Positions 10,997 through 22,289 of a stretch of 64,000 bases of DNA are shown one piece after another (position 1 is the first letter of the stretch; the number at the start of each line of letters is the position of its first letter). The stretch spans positions 434,001 through 498,000 of the forward strand of contig OY723315.1 of the NCBI GenBank assembly GCA_963210315.1. The letters run 5' to 3'. Below the pieces are notes generated by a model, which did not search any database, was not told where the DNA came from, and saw only the letters and a program-made list of their open reading frames with translations. Made by a program: the position numbers and the translations under genes. The DNA comes from Rhynchopus euleeides. Its lineage: Eukaryota; Euglenozoa; Diplonemea; Diplonemida; Diplonemidae.

Positions 10997-12147
10997 TAGG
11001 GGGGGTCAAATGCCACCCTTTTACGTGGACAAACACGATTTTTCAAAAAACCGGCGCAGAGGCCCCAAAGCCCCCGTAAACCCTCCAAACCCCCCCAGAT
11101 CGGTCCGGAAACCCATCGAACCCCACTTTTCCACCATTCCGGGCACCTCAGGTGCCCGAATTGGGGTACCTAAATTTTGTGCCACCGTTTGGTACCGTAC
11201 AGTGCCACTGTGTGGGAGGTTGGAAAAGAAAATGCCCCAACACACCACATCTGAGGGTTGCAATGCATGTTGCTTGCCAACCACGTCATCCGGTGGGTGT
11301 CAGGCGCTATGTAGGTGGCATTAGCCAGGTCTTCGATGTGTTCTGGCTTGTATATATACCTCCCTGCCACCATGCACCGGGAGGCTGCCTGTAGGTACGG
11401 AACAGTCCAGATGGTCGTGTGATTCCTGTGCAGCAGTGCTCCACAACCGGGATGTGTTGACAACGACTGTTGCAACACGAGCTGTACATTCCGGGAACAC
11501 ATGAAGTGCGCTGTCGTGGTACCCATTGTGCCAGAATTGGTAGTTGCTGCGGTCTACTTTGCCTGGCCCAAGAGCACTGGTACTGAACGATGCAATATGC
11601 GTGGCGAGGTGAATACAACGGAAGCGCGCAAAGTCAATACAGCTCTCGGATGGCGGGTGGTGGTGCCACTAGTGTGTGACGTTCACTCGAGGATACAACG
11701 CATCACAATGAATCAGCAACCGTGGACCGAGTACAATACGCTCTCTGTGGCTGGTGTGGGGGACAAAGGCAGTGCCTGTGCCGCAGGCAGGGAGGTATAT
11801 ATACAAGCCAGAACACATCGAAGACCTGGCTAATGCCACCTACATAGCGCCTGACACCCACCGGATGACGTGGTTGGCAAGCAACATGCATTGCAACCCT
11901 CAGATGTGGTGTGTTGGGGCATTTTCTTTTCCAACCTCCCACACAGTGGCACTGTACGGTACCAAACGGTGGCACAAAATTTAGGTACCCCAATTCGGGC
12001 ACCTGAGGTGCCCGGAATGGTGGAAAAGTGGGGTTCGATGGGTTTCCGGACCGATCTGGGGGGGTTTGGAGGGTTTACGGGGGCTTTGGGGCCTCTGCGC
12101 CGGTTTTTTGAAAAATCGTGTTTGTCACCCCCATTTGACCCCCCCTA
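10997..12147. mobile_element. Foldback element with about 370-bp inverted arms
   Basis: The left arm (10997 to about 11371) and the right arm (about 11788-12147) are near-perfect reverse complements. Both ends carry TAGGGGGGGTCAAATG. Other landmarks in both arms are GGCACCTCAGGTGCC and GTATATATACCTCCCTGCC. The 416-bp centre is not repeated and has no convincing gene. Both ends abut G-tracts (10980-10996 and from 12148), so any target duplication is hidden. The structure fits a foldback or MITE-type DNA transposon moved by an enzyme encoded elsewhere. Confidence 0.85.
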
Positions 12148-13255
12148 GGGGGGGGGGGGTGGGTGGGTGGTGGGGTGTGCGGCGTGCGGTGTGCAGGTAT
12201 AAAGAAAAATCAGAGAAGAGAAACCCGATGGCGTTCTTTTTGTGTGTGAGAGAAAAAAAAACTTGGGTCAAAAATAAACACTGGGGGGATGAGAGAGAGA
12301 CAAGTCTTTTTTCACATGGATGCCGTTGCCTTCTTCCTGTTTTCTATGCACACCACCAATATGCAACACCTGGGTCGTTGATGGTAATGGGCTTCTCAAA
12401 TCATGTGCGCGCGGCTGTTGCCTTTTGTGAGAGAAAGGCTGGCACACAAGAGACAGCCAGTTGAAGTACATTTTTTTGACATCGACGACCGCTAGTCCTG
12501 GCCTTTGTCATATTTTGTTCATGCTGAGTGATATAAACGACGGTCGGAACAACTGAGATTCACCTTGCCCAAGAAAAATCGAATCATCTTGCACCTTTTT
12601 TTGCTTACCCTTGCCCCTGCTGGAATCGAACAGAATCGCGCCTGTTGCCAGACTGCAAGAGGCCCGTGGAACTAACTGGAAAAAGGGTGGATGGGGGGGG
12701 GGGGGTTCAGAAAAGGCACGTAGATACGCCACTGTCAAGTACAGCCTGCCAAAGAGTACAATGCACATGTCGTCAGATCCATCTTCTGGTGGGTTGCAAG
12801 AAAAAGTTGCAATCCACAAACACGCAACGCAAGTGGGACACGACCCGCGCACGACCCACTCAAAAAAGTGGTCACTAGAGACACACAATTACACAGAAAC
12901 ACAAACTCAGCGGCGGGCAGCCAATCATGTGCGCACATGCAGATACACGCAAGAAGACCGGCAAATGCCCGAAAAAAAACAAAAAGGAAAAAGGAGGTGT
13001 TCAACCAGGGGATAAGATAGGCCTGGTTTTCCGGTTTTCAAAACCAGGGTTTCCCGGTTTCCGGTTTTCTGGAAAAAAAAGAAAAAAGGCCGATCGGATT
13101 TTCGCCGGTTTTTGGGGAACCTTTGTGACAGTCAACCAGTGGGAATATTAGCCAAAAAAACATGGAAAGTGACCCCATCGTGATCCGCACGGAGCTCAAA
13201 CAGTCAAAAGAAAGCAGAGAAGCGGAGAAAAGGAGCCCAGCGGGAGGCCCGGTGG
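12148..13255. other. Intergenic stretch, no gene seen
   Basis: No recognisable coding region. Low-complexity features include the G-tract just after 12147, A-runs at 12252, and a CCGGTTTTC-rich segment at 13020-13075. At 13168-13192 there is an inverted fragment of the GTGCGGATCG dispersed repeat that is common at 25 kb and 60-62 kb. Confidence 0.5.
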
Positions 13256-13319
13256 GTGGTGATGTCCTCGTCATGCAGGTCTTCTCTGTGTGAAGTTTCG
13301 AGATACTCCGGTAGCTTGA

Positions 13320-13611
13320 CCATTCCGACCGCACCGTACTCCTTCTGGGCGGCTTGCCGAGCGCATGCACTCAATCTCGTTGCGATGCACACTGCCAAGG
13401 ACCACCCTGTCATCCACGCAAGCTACGACCTTGTCTCGAGCACGTTTGCCTTGCTGGGAATGGCACATGCAAACTCCGGTGTTTTCGGGAGTGCATGTCC
13501 GCCTTGGAGAGGATCGATGGATTCGGGTTCTGGCGGGACCGCGATTTGGGCAGTGTTGGAGACACCCGCTGGTGTTCGCATGAGCGCACGTTGTGCGCAG
13601 CGTCTGACTGA
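13320..13611 (+). pseudogene. hAT-type (DUF4371-like) transposase fossil
   Basis: Two overlapping plus-strand frames carry consecutive hAT-like motifs. The first reads CRAHALNLVAMHTA (about 13350-13395) followed by a helix SYDLVSSTFALLG. This matches the C-x-AH-x-LNLV motif and the following helix of hAT-related transposases. The second frame reads RCFRECMSALERI and then GDTRWCSH (about 13560-13585), matching the conserved TRW motif that normally follows in the same family. At least one frameshift separates them. No N-terminal zinc finger, catalytic start or C-terminal dimer domain is seen, so this is a short internal relic. I did not find its terminal repeats. Plain DNA transposon, decayed. 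Confidence 0.55.
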
Positions 13612-13621
13612 CTGCCTCTAG

Positions 13622-14564
13622 GGGGTGGTCATGCAACAAGATCGACCATGAAGGTAGTTGCCCTTCGTGAGGCGTACCAGCAGAGCAGCACCCTCGGGGG
13701 GTTTGTCCTGATACGGGGGGGTGATGCGAAGCCGCGCTCCGTCAGTACGTGGACGCATTGAAAGCTCAGTTCCGTCCCTTCGGGGAGCTGTGTTGAGCAA
13801 CACGCCACGCTGTTCGGCGGAGCCTGGTCCAGCCGTGTTGGGTGTGATTCTGAGAGGGTTTGCGCGGGTCGCGCGCGCCGAAGGCGCGCGCGAAAAAAAT
13901 CAAAACCAGAAAAACCGGAAAACGGCGCCAGAAAAAACGTCTATCTTATACCCTGTGTTCAACAAAATAAGAAAAAAACACGGGACGACGGAAATTTGCC
14001 CTTTCCTTATTCGGGCGCCCGCAAGAAAACCGATTGTGGGCAGGCACGTAAGCATAATTCTCTCTTCGGGGCAGATGCAGGCGGGGGGGGGGGGGGGGGA
14101 TGGACGGGCGGATGGGCGGGCGCTATTTCTTGAACCATCACACCTGAGTCTTGTTTTGCAGCAGGAAAAGAAACGCACCCGAGCACACATCACACACACT
14201 CTTTGCTCTGGATGCGAGTCCCACACTGCTACATACACGCGCCCCCGCGTCCCCCCCCCCCCCCTACACAGGCCCCCGCCAGCTCCCAGCTCTGTTATCT
14301 GGTCCTGTCCAGAGATGTCACTCCTCAGTGACATGATCTCACGATCTTCAGGGCGCGGCTATATCTTGTACAGCTGCGGTCTACCTCCTGCCCAGCACCT
14401 GGTTGAGGCCGCCCTCCTGTTGGCAGGGAAAATTGGTGGTGGTGAGGGGATGCGTGTTGGGACGCTGCGCCAAAAGGCCAACCAACACAAAATACTATAT
14501 GTGTCCCCGCTGGATCGTAGAGTGACAGCAAAACGAGACAACAAACCAATCACTGCCGAAAGTT
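13622..14564. other. Intergenic stretch, no gene seen
   Basis: No supported gene. A GC hairpin at about 13872-13899 (GCGCGCGCCGAAGGCGCGCGC) resembles those at 47818 and 62170. G- and C-tracts lie at 14088 and 14253. Confidence 0.5.
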
Positions 14565-14675
14565 GTTTTGTTGGAACGCAGACCCCCACTCTTTGTGTAC
14601 ACCACCCCCCGGTCTGATGAAGTGGTGTGAGTGCTAAAGGCACAGAAAGTTTCCCCACTTGGCTCCGCCGAACTA
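14565..14675 (+). repeat. Dispersed repeat (GTCTGATGAAGTGGTG family)
   Basis: About 110 bp shared with 8519-8625, and partly with 4310-4385. Shared landmarks are CCCCGGTCTGATGAAGTGGTG (split here as CGGTCTGATGAAGTGG), GGCACAGAAAGTTTCCCC and GGCTCCGCCGAAC. It lies directly beyond the SEC61 alpha 3' end, and its right edge holds the first in-frame stop of that gene's read-through frame. Confidence 0.6.
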
Positions 14676-17203
14676 ACAAAAAAAACGCTGACTGCCAAAC
14701 CACATGATTGACCATACCGCCTCAAGCTGCTCCTGGTACTGGTGGATGAACCCAACGGCCAGCAGAATACCCGTGCCAGACCTGTTGTGGGGTGGTGTTG
14801 GATGTCTGTGGTGTCAGTCTGTGCAAGAGAAACGTGAGGATAGGGCGACAACCCACCATCACTCCTAGATGCAGGCAGGGTGCCCGAGACACCTGTGGCA
14901 ATGTCTGTGGATCCCTGCCGTGCAGAACGATTGCGGTGGTTGATAGCCTGCTGGACAGTTGCGTCCTCACCACATGGAGGACATACCCAATGGCACCGAG
15001 GAAGTCAGCCAGCACCGTCAGGGCACCGATGCACATCCCACCCAGGGCGGCGGCGGTGGGGATGTACCGCTCCAGGTGCGCCTGCAGCTGCTCCTTGCTG
15101 GATGTGTACCCAACCAGGATCAGCTGCTGCTGCGACCACTGCTCAGCAACGTCCTTCGGGGCCTGCTTCGAGATCCCAATCCACGTCTTGGAGAACAGAG
15201 CGCACGTCGTCAGGATGAACACGATGTAGAAGACGACGTGGATGGGGTCCTCAATCACATCGGTGAACGACTGCGGCGGCGACACGTAGTATGCGATACC
15301 GCTCACCGGCACAGACCTGGTGGGGGGGGGGGTGGGGAGGTGTCAGTGAAAAGACAGCCAGGGGGCAGAAGCGGTGTGGTGTGTGTGGCACAGCGGCCGA
15401 GCAGGGCTGGCACTACTTCAACAAATATTTCAGGGCTGTGTGATTCCCACACACGTAGAAGTGGTTCATCAGAGTAGACTCATTCAGAGTCCACTCAGCG
15501 AGACCAATAAAAATGTGGAAGCTGGAAGCATTGAGGCATACTGGCCGTAGCCGCTGCTGGAGTACGAGGCCTGGTCCCACTTCCCGAGGAGCGACACAAC
15601 GACGTTGTTGGGGAACCGGTTGTAAAGAACCTGCGAGATGAAGTAGAGGTTCGACACGAGCGCGGTCTGCAGGATGATCGGCATGTTGCTGGTGTAGAAC
15701 AGCTTGATGGGCTGGGGCGCAGGGGTCTTGGACCCGGCGTGCTGCAGAGGGATCTTCACGGCAAAGCCCTGGAAGAAGATGACCACAAGGAACACGACGA
15801 ACGTGGCGAGCAGGTTCATGACGTTGGGCAGGTGGGGGCGGTAGAAGGCGTCCTTCAGCGCACGCAGCTTGCTGTTGTTCTGCAGCAGCTGCTGGAACAG
15901 GGCGATCACCGCACCCTCGAACTCCGCGCCGCGCCCCGTGTTGATGGTGAAGGGGGAGAACGACTTCCAGATGATGGTCTCGCAGATGCTGGTGGCGATG
16001 AAGAGCGAGATGCCCGAGCCGAAACCGTAGCCCTTCTGCAGAAGCTCGTCCAGCAGGATGCAGATCACACCAGCCACCATCAGCTGGACAACAATCAGCA
16101 TCGCCGTCACGATACCCATGTCGGCAACGTCGCCGTACATGCCAGACATCACATAGGCAAAGGCCTCAACGAACGTAATGATGAGACCGAACGCCTTCTG
16201 TGCGCCGGCGAACAGCTTGCGGTCCTTTGCGGAGCTGTCGTCCATCGAGAGGATCTTCGCGCCCTGTGTGTATGCGGCAAGTGGGAGGCGTGTGGTTGAG
16301 ACGCTTACGTTTGGCTTGGGGCTCCAGGAGAGTGCAGGGCTCTCCGGCCATTTGAGGGATAGAGAGAGGGTGACCAGCAAGCCGGACCCCCCGCCTCCAC
16401 TCCACACTCAGGCAGCAATAGGGCAGGGCTCTCTGGGATGGCTGTGCATATGAAGCAGGAGAATACTACAGCATACCTGCAGCAGCTGCATGATCAGCGA
16501 CGCAGTCACGATAGGGGAAATACCCAGCTCCATCAGCGTGCCCTTGTTCGACGCAAGGATCACGCGCATCCAGTAGAAGGGGTCGCTGTGGGTGGGGTGG
16601 GCGACGTGAAAGGTGTCACAGAAATCCGCGACACACTGGCAACACCGCCCCCGAGCAGAGCTGCCAATTGCCTGTGTATATCTGACTCAGAAATAAGCGC
16701 TCATCCGCGATCAAAACACACACAAATCACAAAATGCATGATGCAGTTCCAACTATGGCTGGCCGCAAGTCATACCTGCCAGGCTTGGGGCGGATACCGA
16801 ACACGGGGATCTGGCAGCAAACCAGGAACACGAACAGCGACAGCACTGCAAAGGGGGTGGTGGGTGCGGCATTTCACGGCAGAGATGTGGTGGGGTAACA
16901 CGCAACACTGCCACTCCTGGCCCCCACCCGCCTCAATCCCCTCACCCCACTGTGCAGTGCGATGGCTGGCCTTTGTGTCTCTGCCAACATGCCGTGTGGG
17001 GGGTGGGGGTGGGGGCAAAAATGCAACAGCCCGCGAAGGGGCTGCGGGAACCCCTTTTCACCCCCCCCCCCCCGACCCCCCGCCCCCCAGTCGCGCATAC
17101 CAGTCCAAACAATCTTCTCCAGAGCTGTCTTCCTTTCCTTCGGCTTCTCAACCTCAGGGAGGAAGCCCAGCACGGGCTCTACCATGTCCAACACGCGCGG
17201 CAT
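14673..17203 (-). CDS. SEC61A: SEC61 alpha, ER protein-translocation channel
   Basis: Multi-pass membrane pore of the Sec61/SecY translocon, passing nascent proteins into or across the ER membrane. Six exons join in frame: 17203-17101, 16845-16776, 16585-16477, 16263-15542, 15316-14987 and 14781-14718. All donors are GTATG; all acceptors are C-rich tracts ending CAG; introns are 190-256 bp. The 466 residues align along the family: [12 protein letters not shown] (TM1), [20 protein letters not shown] (plug region), [50 protein letters not shown] (cytosolic loop before TM7) and [16 protein letters not shown]. The start [18 protein letters not shown] matches the family N-terminus. The very C-terminus is unresolved. 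After 14718 there is either a GTATGG donor to an unseen last exon, or read-through for 14 residues to a stop at 14673 inside a repeat. Usual family length is about 475. Confidence 0.97.
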
Positions 17204-18078
17204 TGTGACTGTTTCGACCTACCTCCCAGAAGGGTGTGTGGGTCAGCTAGAACCCGAGAACCTGAAGTGAAATGAGTGGTACCATTTGCGAAAGTGCATA
17301 ATTATGCTGGTGTGGGTGACGGGGGGTGGGGGGTATTGAAATAGAAGTAGAAGGAATCACAAGGATGATCTCCCTTCACTCGTTATGCAGGTTGTGTCTG
17401 AAATCCACCAGCATGTGCTGTGTTGTTGTACTGTGCGGGCAATATAGGCTGTGATGGTGTGCATAAACGTCCTTTGATTCCCACTATCAGACGTCAAGGC
17501 ACTCATCATGTGAAAAAATGTGTGTGTAACCATTGCCATTGTTGTAGCCAGGTTCATGCAACCCGTGTGACCTGCTGTGATGACATTCCAGTTGCATGCC
17601 AATTTGCTCGTTGAAAGGATAGGGGGGGGGGGGGCACAAGGTTGAGCACCCTGAACTCGGCGGGGGTAGTGAAATTGAAGTAGAAGGAAGCACAGGAATG
17701 ACACCCTGAACTCGGTGGGGGGGGGGGTGGATAAGCAACCTCAAACCTGCGGGGTTTTCGTTCACACACTCCCCTTCTCGGCGACATCTTCACCCTCGGA
17801 GACGGAGGCGTGGCCGGCGATGAGGGAGGGGTTCTGGGGGGGGGGGGGGGGGGGGGGGGGGCAGGTCTGACCCCACCACCCCCCCACCCCTCGACCAAGA
17901 TGGATACAGGGCAACGTGGGGGGTCGTGTCAGCGGGCGTGTCTGAGAAAACATCAAGGCGGGGGCGGCCGGGGGGTGGCAAAAGTGCCCGTTGACACAAG
18001 GTGGGCCAAGCCAAAGGGCCAGTAGATTCAGGTGTCCCGCGTGAGTTGCGCAGAGTCTTGCAGGTCCCATGCACTCAT
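17204..18078. other. Intergenic stretch with repeats upstream of SEC61A
   Basis: Contains two copies (about 17330-17400 and 17650-17700) of the TGAAATAGAAGTAGAAGGA repeat that is also at 28675-28750 and 3085-3150. A separate block at about 17450-17615 (CAAGGCACTCAT, GTGACCTGCTGT, ATTCCAGTTGCATG) recurs at 33078-33245. A run of about 26 G lies at 17836-17861. No gene seen. Confidence 0.6.
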
Positions 18079-18591
18079 CATGACCTTCTCGCGCGAGGCC
18101 TCCCAGGCCTGGCTGGCAAAGTCGCTGTTGGTGGCGGTGGGTCCCGCAGCGCTGGCGGCCACATCGTGTTCCTTATCGGCAGTGAAGAGGCTGCACTGCG
18201 ACTCTGCCTGCCGCGGGGGCGGGGTGGCAGGCGCCCTGCGCTTCACCGCCTGGTCGGGATCTGTCCGGCTGTGGGTGTGCGGCGGGGTGCCCGCAGGTGC
18301 CTGTCCTGTGCGTGGCTCCGCATCGCATGCGGGCTGTGTGCGGGCAGTGTCTGCACCCGCGGTGTCTGCTTCACATGCGTCTGCTGCAGCGCATGGCTGT
18401 GCCGCGGCCCGCTCGGAGGCAGGAGGCTCCACCGGATGACGGGACACAGGTGCGGCAGGTGCAGGTGCGGGTGTGGGTGCGGGTGCGGCGGGTGTGGCGA
18501 CCCCTGCCGGTGGCGGCTTCACGGGGCGGGTCCTCTTCTGGCCCAGAGCAGCATTGCTTTTCGGGGGTGTCTTGCCCTCCGCGCACCCCAT
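18028..18591 (-). pseudogene. Truncated duplicate of MGC-protein first exon
   Basis: The frame from the ATG at 18591 encodes MGCAEGKTPPKSNAALGQKR and then the Pro/Ala-rich tract of the full-length gene at 38282-41647 (which reads MGCAESKTPPKS). About 170 codons are shared. Homology stops at about 18079, after QAWEASREKV, where unrelated sequence gives some 17 more codons and a stop at 18028. Small in-frame differences (an Arg-Pro insertion, loss of Glu-Leu) occur. The second exon with leucine-rich repeats is absent. This is the cut edge of the segmental duplication 18079-20330, not an independent gene. It keeps the N-terminal Gly-Cys acylation signal, so a short anchored peptide cannot be excluded. 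Confidence 0.8.
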
Positions 18592-18622
18592 CGTGTATGC
18601 CCTGTGGTGTATATGTGCGATG

Positions 18623-18664
18623 CCCACCTACTCACATGGCACACCTCCGCGCCAGCTCGCCTGA
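18623..18664. other. 42-bp micro-inversion relative to the sister copy
   Basis: These 42 bp are the exact reverse complement of 41681-41722 in the sister duplicate, while sequence on both sides is collinear. In copy 2 the segment is bracketed by the inverted octamers GTGCGATG (41671-41678) and CATCGCAC (41723-41730). Copy 1 keeps the left octamer (18615-18622) and has lost a few bases on the right. The change lies just upstream of the MGC start codon. Confidence 0.9.
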
Positions 18665-19167
18665 CACGTTTCTGCGGTTGGGGTTGAACGAAGTCACACA
18701 AAGGAGGGAGTGAAGGGGTGGGGACCTTCGTTCTCAAGTGTGGAAACTGAGGCCGAACAGCAACAGAGGGTGTCACACTGGCTGGAACAGTTCGGCACAG
18801 AGCTTATACACACGACAGCATGACCGGAAATTGATTCTGAGGCACTCTCGTCGGGAGGGGAGGGGAGGGGAGGGGGTGGGGTTTCGATCGTGTCGTGAGA
18901 GACGGAACTGTTTGCCATGGCACCGACGACGCCCTTGGTCCGTTGGTCCGTATCCACCATAACCAGGTCTACTGTCATGAGAACGGTCGCATACACAAAA
19001 CGGGACGTGGAGGGGAGGGATTCTAGGCGGGTCACAATACCCCAATACCCAACCGTCAACAACAGCCCTCGCATCGCACCGCGGAATGCTGCTGGGGCAC
19101 CGCCAGAAGACCCAAACAACTAAAGTTGCAACGGGTAATCGAAACAGCAACACGGCTAACACATCAC

Positions 19168-20095
19168 TCACTTGCGCACAGCCTTCTTCACTTCCGCCTC
19201 CTTCGCGTCAGCCTTGGCCTTCTCCACCCTGTACTGCCGCGACACAGCCCTGGTGGCATTCGCAAAAGCATCCTTCTTGGCTGTCCCGTTGTTCAGCTCC
19301 TCCTGGTAGAAGCTTGAGAAGTGCTCCTTTGTGAAAAGGGCAAACTTGGAAAGCCCGCGTTTTCCGTAATGCGGCTTCTGCGACTCCTGCGACTCCTGCG
19401 GCTTCTGCGACTCCTGCGGCTCCTGCGACTCCTGCGGCTTCTGCGGCTTCTGCGGCTCCTGCGGCTTCTGCGACTCCTGCGGCTTCTGCGACTTCTGCGA
19501 CTTCTGCGGCTTCTTCAACCCACACGATTCCATTATCGCCTTCTTCTTCTCAAGGTTCACCTTCGCAATGGCAGCAAACTCCTCCTTCTGTGCCTCTGTC
19601 TGCTTCTGTGTGGGGGCAGGAGTTGATGCAATGTATGGTGCAGGTCTCAGTGACACTGGTCAGATGTGTCCCAGGGCCAGGGGCAAAGGCAACTGGATAC
19701 AAAACGAGAACTGGTGCCACCCCCCCAGACAAGAGGCTCAGGAAAATATTGACCAGTGGCCAGTCTCCTCCACAGGTGGTCAACGAAGTGCCCTGGTGCC
19801 ATACCAACCACTCCTCCTGGATCTTCTTAAAGTCAAGGCGCCCCTTGGTCCCCTTCGTCAGCTGGCTGACGAACACGTTGCGAGGCCGCGTGGGACCACA
19901 TTCCTTCAGCTTTGCCGCCAGTTCCTGTGGATCAGGGCAGGTGCGATGCTGCTATGCGAAACACAATACCTTGTCGACGAGAGTCTTCGACGTCTTTGAG
20001 GCCTTTGGCTTCGAGACCTTGACTGCGTCCTGCACACACCGCACTTGGCACACAAGGCCCGCAGGGCGACACCCCATCATGGAAACGCGCAGCAT
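19168..20095 (-). CDS. Mitochondrial tandem HMG-box protein, copy 1
   Basis: Three exons join in phase 0: 20095-19970, 19924-19805 and 19605-19168, giving 227 residues. Donors are GTATTG and GTATGG; acceptors are CCACAG and CACACAG. The N-terminus MLRVSMMGCRPAGLVCQVR is Arg-rich, amphipathic and acid-free, a likely mitochondrial presequence. HMG box 1 spans exons 2-3 (RPRNVFVSQL, then KKIQEEWLKQTEAQKEEF). Box 2 is SKFALFTKEHFSSFYQEELNNG and following, with a basic C-tail (VEKAKADAKEAEVKKAVRK). Two boxes after a presequence recall TFAM/Abf2 and kinetoplast HMG proteins, so compaction of mitochondrial DNA is the likely role. The linker between boxes is expanded by about 50 residues of Glu/Pro/Gln/Lys/Ser repeats compared with the copy at 42233-43010. 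Family identity is read by eye from degenerate boxes. Confidence 0.8.
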
Positions 20096-20215
20096 TGCAG
20101 AGGAGGGGGCAGGCCTGCACAGTGTGGTGGAGCGACAAGATGCAGTGTTCATGAATAACAGCAAATCAGCAAGCTACGTGCACCCCAGACAGAGGCACAG
20201 ACAGAGGCAAATGCG

Positions 20216-20500
20216 ATGAAACACAGCGACGTACACCCCACCATCCTGCTTGAGACGCGGTCGATCCGCTCGTTTGACTGTGCAGCCCTCAATCTCCTGG
20301 GTACACGATACGTGGCAGGAACAGGAAATAACAGCAAGTTCTACAGGGAAGGGAGAGAGTGCCACACACACACCCTGCAACACAGTGCATGCACCGTGAC
20401 GTGTAGTGTGCAGTGCGGCTGCGACGTGTGCGAGCAGCACGTGTGGCATGACAATCAGACACAGCACAGTGGCTTGAACACGCCGCAAATAACAGGAACA
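20216..20500 (-). repeat. Conserved intergenic block, copy 1
   Basis: A block of about 300 bp with landmarks GACGTACACCCCACCATCC, GCGGTCGATCCGCTCGTTTG, GGAACAGGAAATAACAGC, CCTGCAACACAGTGCATGC and GTGCGGCTGCGACGTGTGCG. It recurs at 27783-28135, 31540-31690 (part), 43112-43860 (interrupted), 48165-48540, 50325-50690 and 53890-54300. It lies just upstream of genes on the minus strand (this HMG gene, or the Lys/Ala-rich family), usually just after the stop of a preceding family member. It probably carries 3'-end and 5'-end processing signals of a former tandem array. Confidence 0.8.
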
Positions 20501-22289
20501 GCAAAGGACATCAAAAGACGATGTGGAGAGACCTCAATGCCCGCACATGTCACATGCTGTGAGGCACCGCACGCAACGCCGTGGTTCACACAGCGGGCCG
20601 TGGCGCAACCAGAACAGCAACGCGCAAAAGAAAAATCAACTCGTGGGACCTTCAGGGTTTCCGCGTTCGGCGAAGTGCATCCGTGCCAAAAACTGTGGCA
20701 AAAAAAATACCAGCTTGTCCGCAACCCCCCCGAAAAAATCCCTCCGATGGTTCCACAGCCCACTGGCAAAGCGGGCCTTCATGCCTCCCCAGTTTCCTCC
20801 AGTCCCTGAGGTCAGTGACCACGCTATCCGGGGACCGGAGGAAAACAAGAACCGGCTTTCGGACTGTTTTCCCGAACGACACCCCTTTTGCGAGGACTGG
20901 TGATTAGACACAACACAGGGGGGTCTGGGGGGCGGAGCCCCCGAGCCGCCGGAGGCCACGGTAGTGAGCGTCTGTTCCTGGAGGGCGTCCAGATTCGGTG
21001 ATCGGCTGCGTCGGCCAGCTTACTGAGGCGTACTGAGGGTCCGGCCTCCATCACCCGATGTGACTCCGCATTATCGCGCAGCACATGCCACAGGTCTGGG
21101 GGGGCGAAGCTCCAGACCCCCCCTCCTGAAAGTGTAAAAAAAATACCCCGTGGCTATTTAGCCACGTCGCGGAAACCCTGGGGACCTTCACATGGAACAC
21201 AAGAACTAGTGGCTATTCGTTTGTTTCAGTGTGGCAACGTGTTGCAGCATGACCAGTACGAACACCACGTGGACCACTCTTAATGACGTCCGTTTCGAAC
21301 CTATTCTGATACGTCCTCCGTCCTGCTGATTCCTCTTCAGGCATAAGTTTGTTTGGGAAAGACACACGCCGTCTTCGGACTTGAGCATCGACAAGCACAG
21401 CCTGCCGTGCGAGACGACGAGGGGCTGAGTTCCGACCGCATAGATGCACGTCGTCTTCGACCCTGCAGAACTTTTCTTTCGCCGAATACAATCCTGACGT
21501 GTAAGACAGGACAGTGATGGAAACGGAGTTTCAAGGGCTCAGATTGAGTCGAGCACCGGGCTCGATGAGAATGAGTCGCAAAGTGGGCGTAACAAGGACA
21601 ACTCGGCGGCAGCGCCGATTTCTTTCCAAATGCAATGGCATTGTGCGTGCAACGGACCCCCGAAAGGGCTGGAGAGCCACGTTCTTCGTGACACCCTCAG
21701 CCTTGTCCCACCCACCCCCTTACCGTGGCAATTTGGCCAAAGTAGGCCCCGGAAGACTAGCGCAGTGGAAGGTACTCAGGCGAAAGTCCGCTGAAACTCC
21801 GCCAAACTCAGGTGGAGGCATGCGGGAAAGGGAGAATAAGTGAGCTGCAGATGCTTCACAAACCGGCTGCAGCTGTTAAGCGACATAGTCTGACACAGAG
21901 AGAAGGCCTGTCGGAAAAATCGGCAATCGCGATCCCCTGGCCTGGTGCGTGGGCTTTGAAAAGCCGCACGTTCCCACTGAAAGCACGACACCATCGCAAT
22001 TTCGCTGGCGACAATGCGGGTTGTGCAAAAGCAATGATCATGGTGATGCCACGCAAATATGTGAAGAACTTGTGGGCTGTCGGAAAACACTGCCCCTTGT
22101 GGTCGTAAGGTTGCCGGACAGCCATCGGGCAGACCGGCTTCCTGTAGACAACCTCCAGGGGTGCCAACACGGGATGATTGAATACGGCACATCGCCCAAC
22201 ACACCACGGGGAGCTGGGCTTTGAGAGTGGACGCTTTTCACGATTTCAGCTAATCGCTGGATAACTGCATTTTGGAAAGCACTGGTTAA
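20501..22289. other. Intergenic stretch with one dispersed hairpin repeat
   Basis: 20918-20980 is a copy of the GGGGTCTGGGGGGCGGAGCC repeat. A related GGTCTGGGGGGGCGAAGCTC segment is at 21095-21125. The rest (21130-22289) is unique-looking with several medium open frames on both strands; I recognise none. Confidence 0.5.

Larger units (their letters stand above)
18079..20330. repeat. Segmental duplication, copy 1
   Basis: Direct-orientation copy of 41136-43245. It covers the truncated MGC exon, a noncoding stretch, the whole three-exon HMG gene and the start of the conserved intergenic block. A 141-codon frame in the middle (18694-19119 versus 41759-42184) is identical in translation although probably noncoding, showing a young duplication. 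The main differences are a 42-bp inversion at 18623-18664, an expanded coding minisatellite at 19370-19515, and a 12-bp duplication (CAGACAGAGGCA) near 20190. Confidence 0.93.

Noticed and set aside
12604-12660. tRNA-like signal on the minus strand (GTTCGATTCCAGC)
   Set aside because: Only a B-box-like segment is present; no matching 5' acceptor strand, D-arm or anticodon arm could be laid out.
18694-19119. 141-codon minus-strand frame identical in both duplicates (also 41759-42184)
   Set aside because: Identity is explained by the recent duplication of the whole segment; the composition is not protein-like and a MITE relic overlaps its 3' end.
21514-22207. Possible transposase C-terminus with a C-x2-C-x4-H pattern (QCGLCKSNDHGD)
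   Set aside because: Spacing fits neither a zinc knuckle nor the piggyBac Cys-rich tail, and no catalytic domain is seen nearby.
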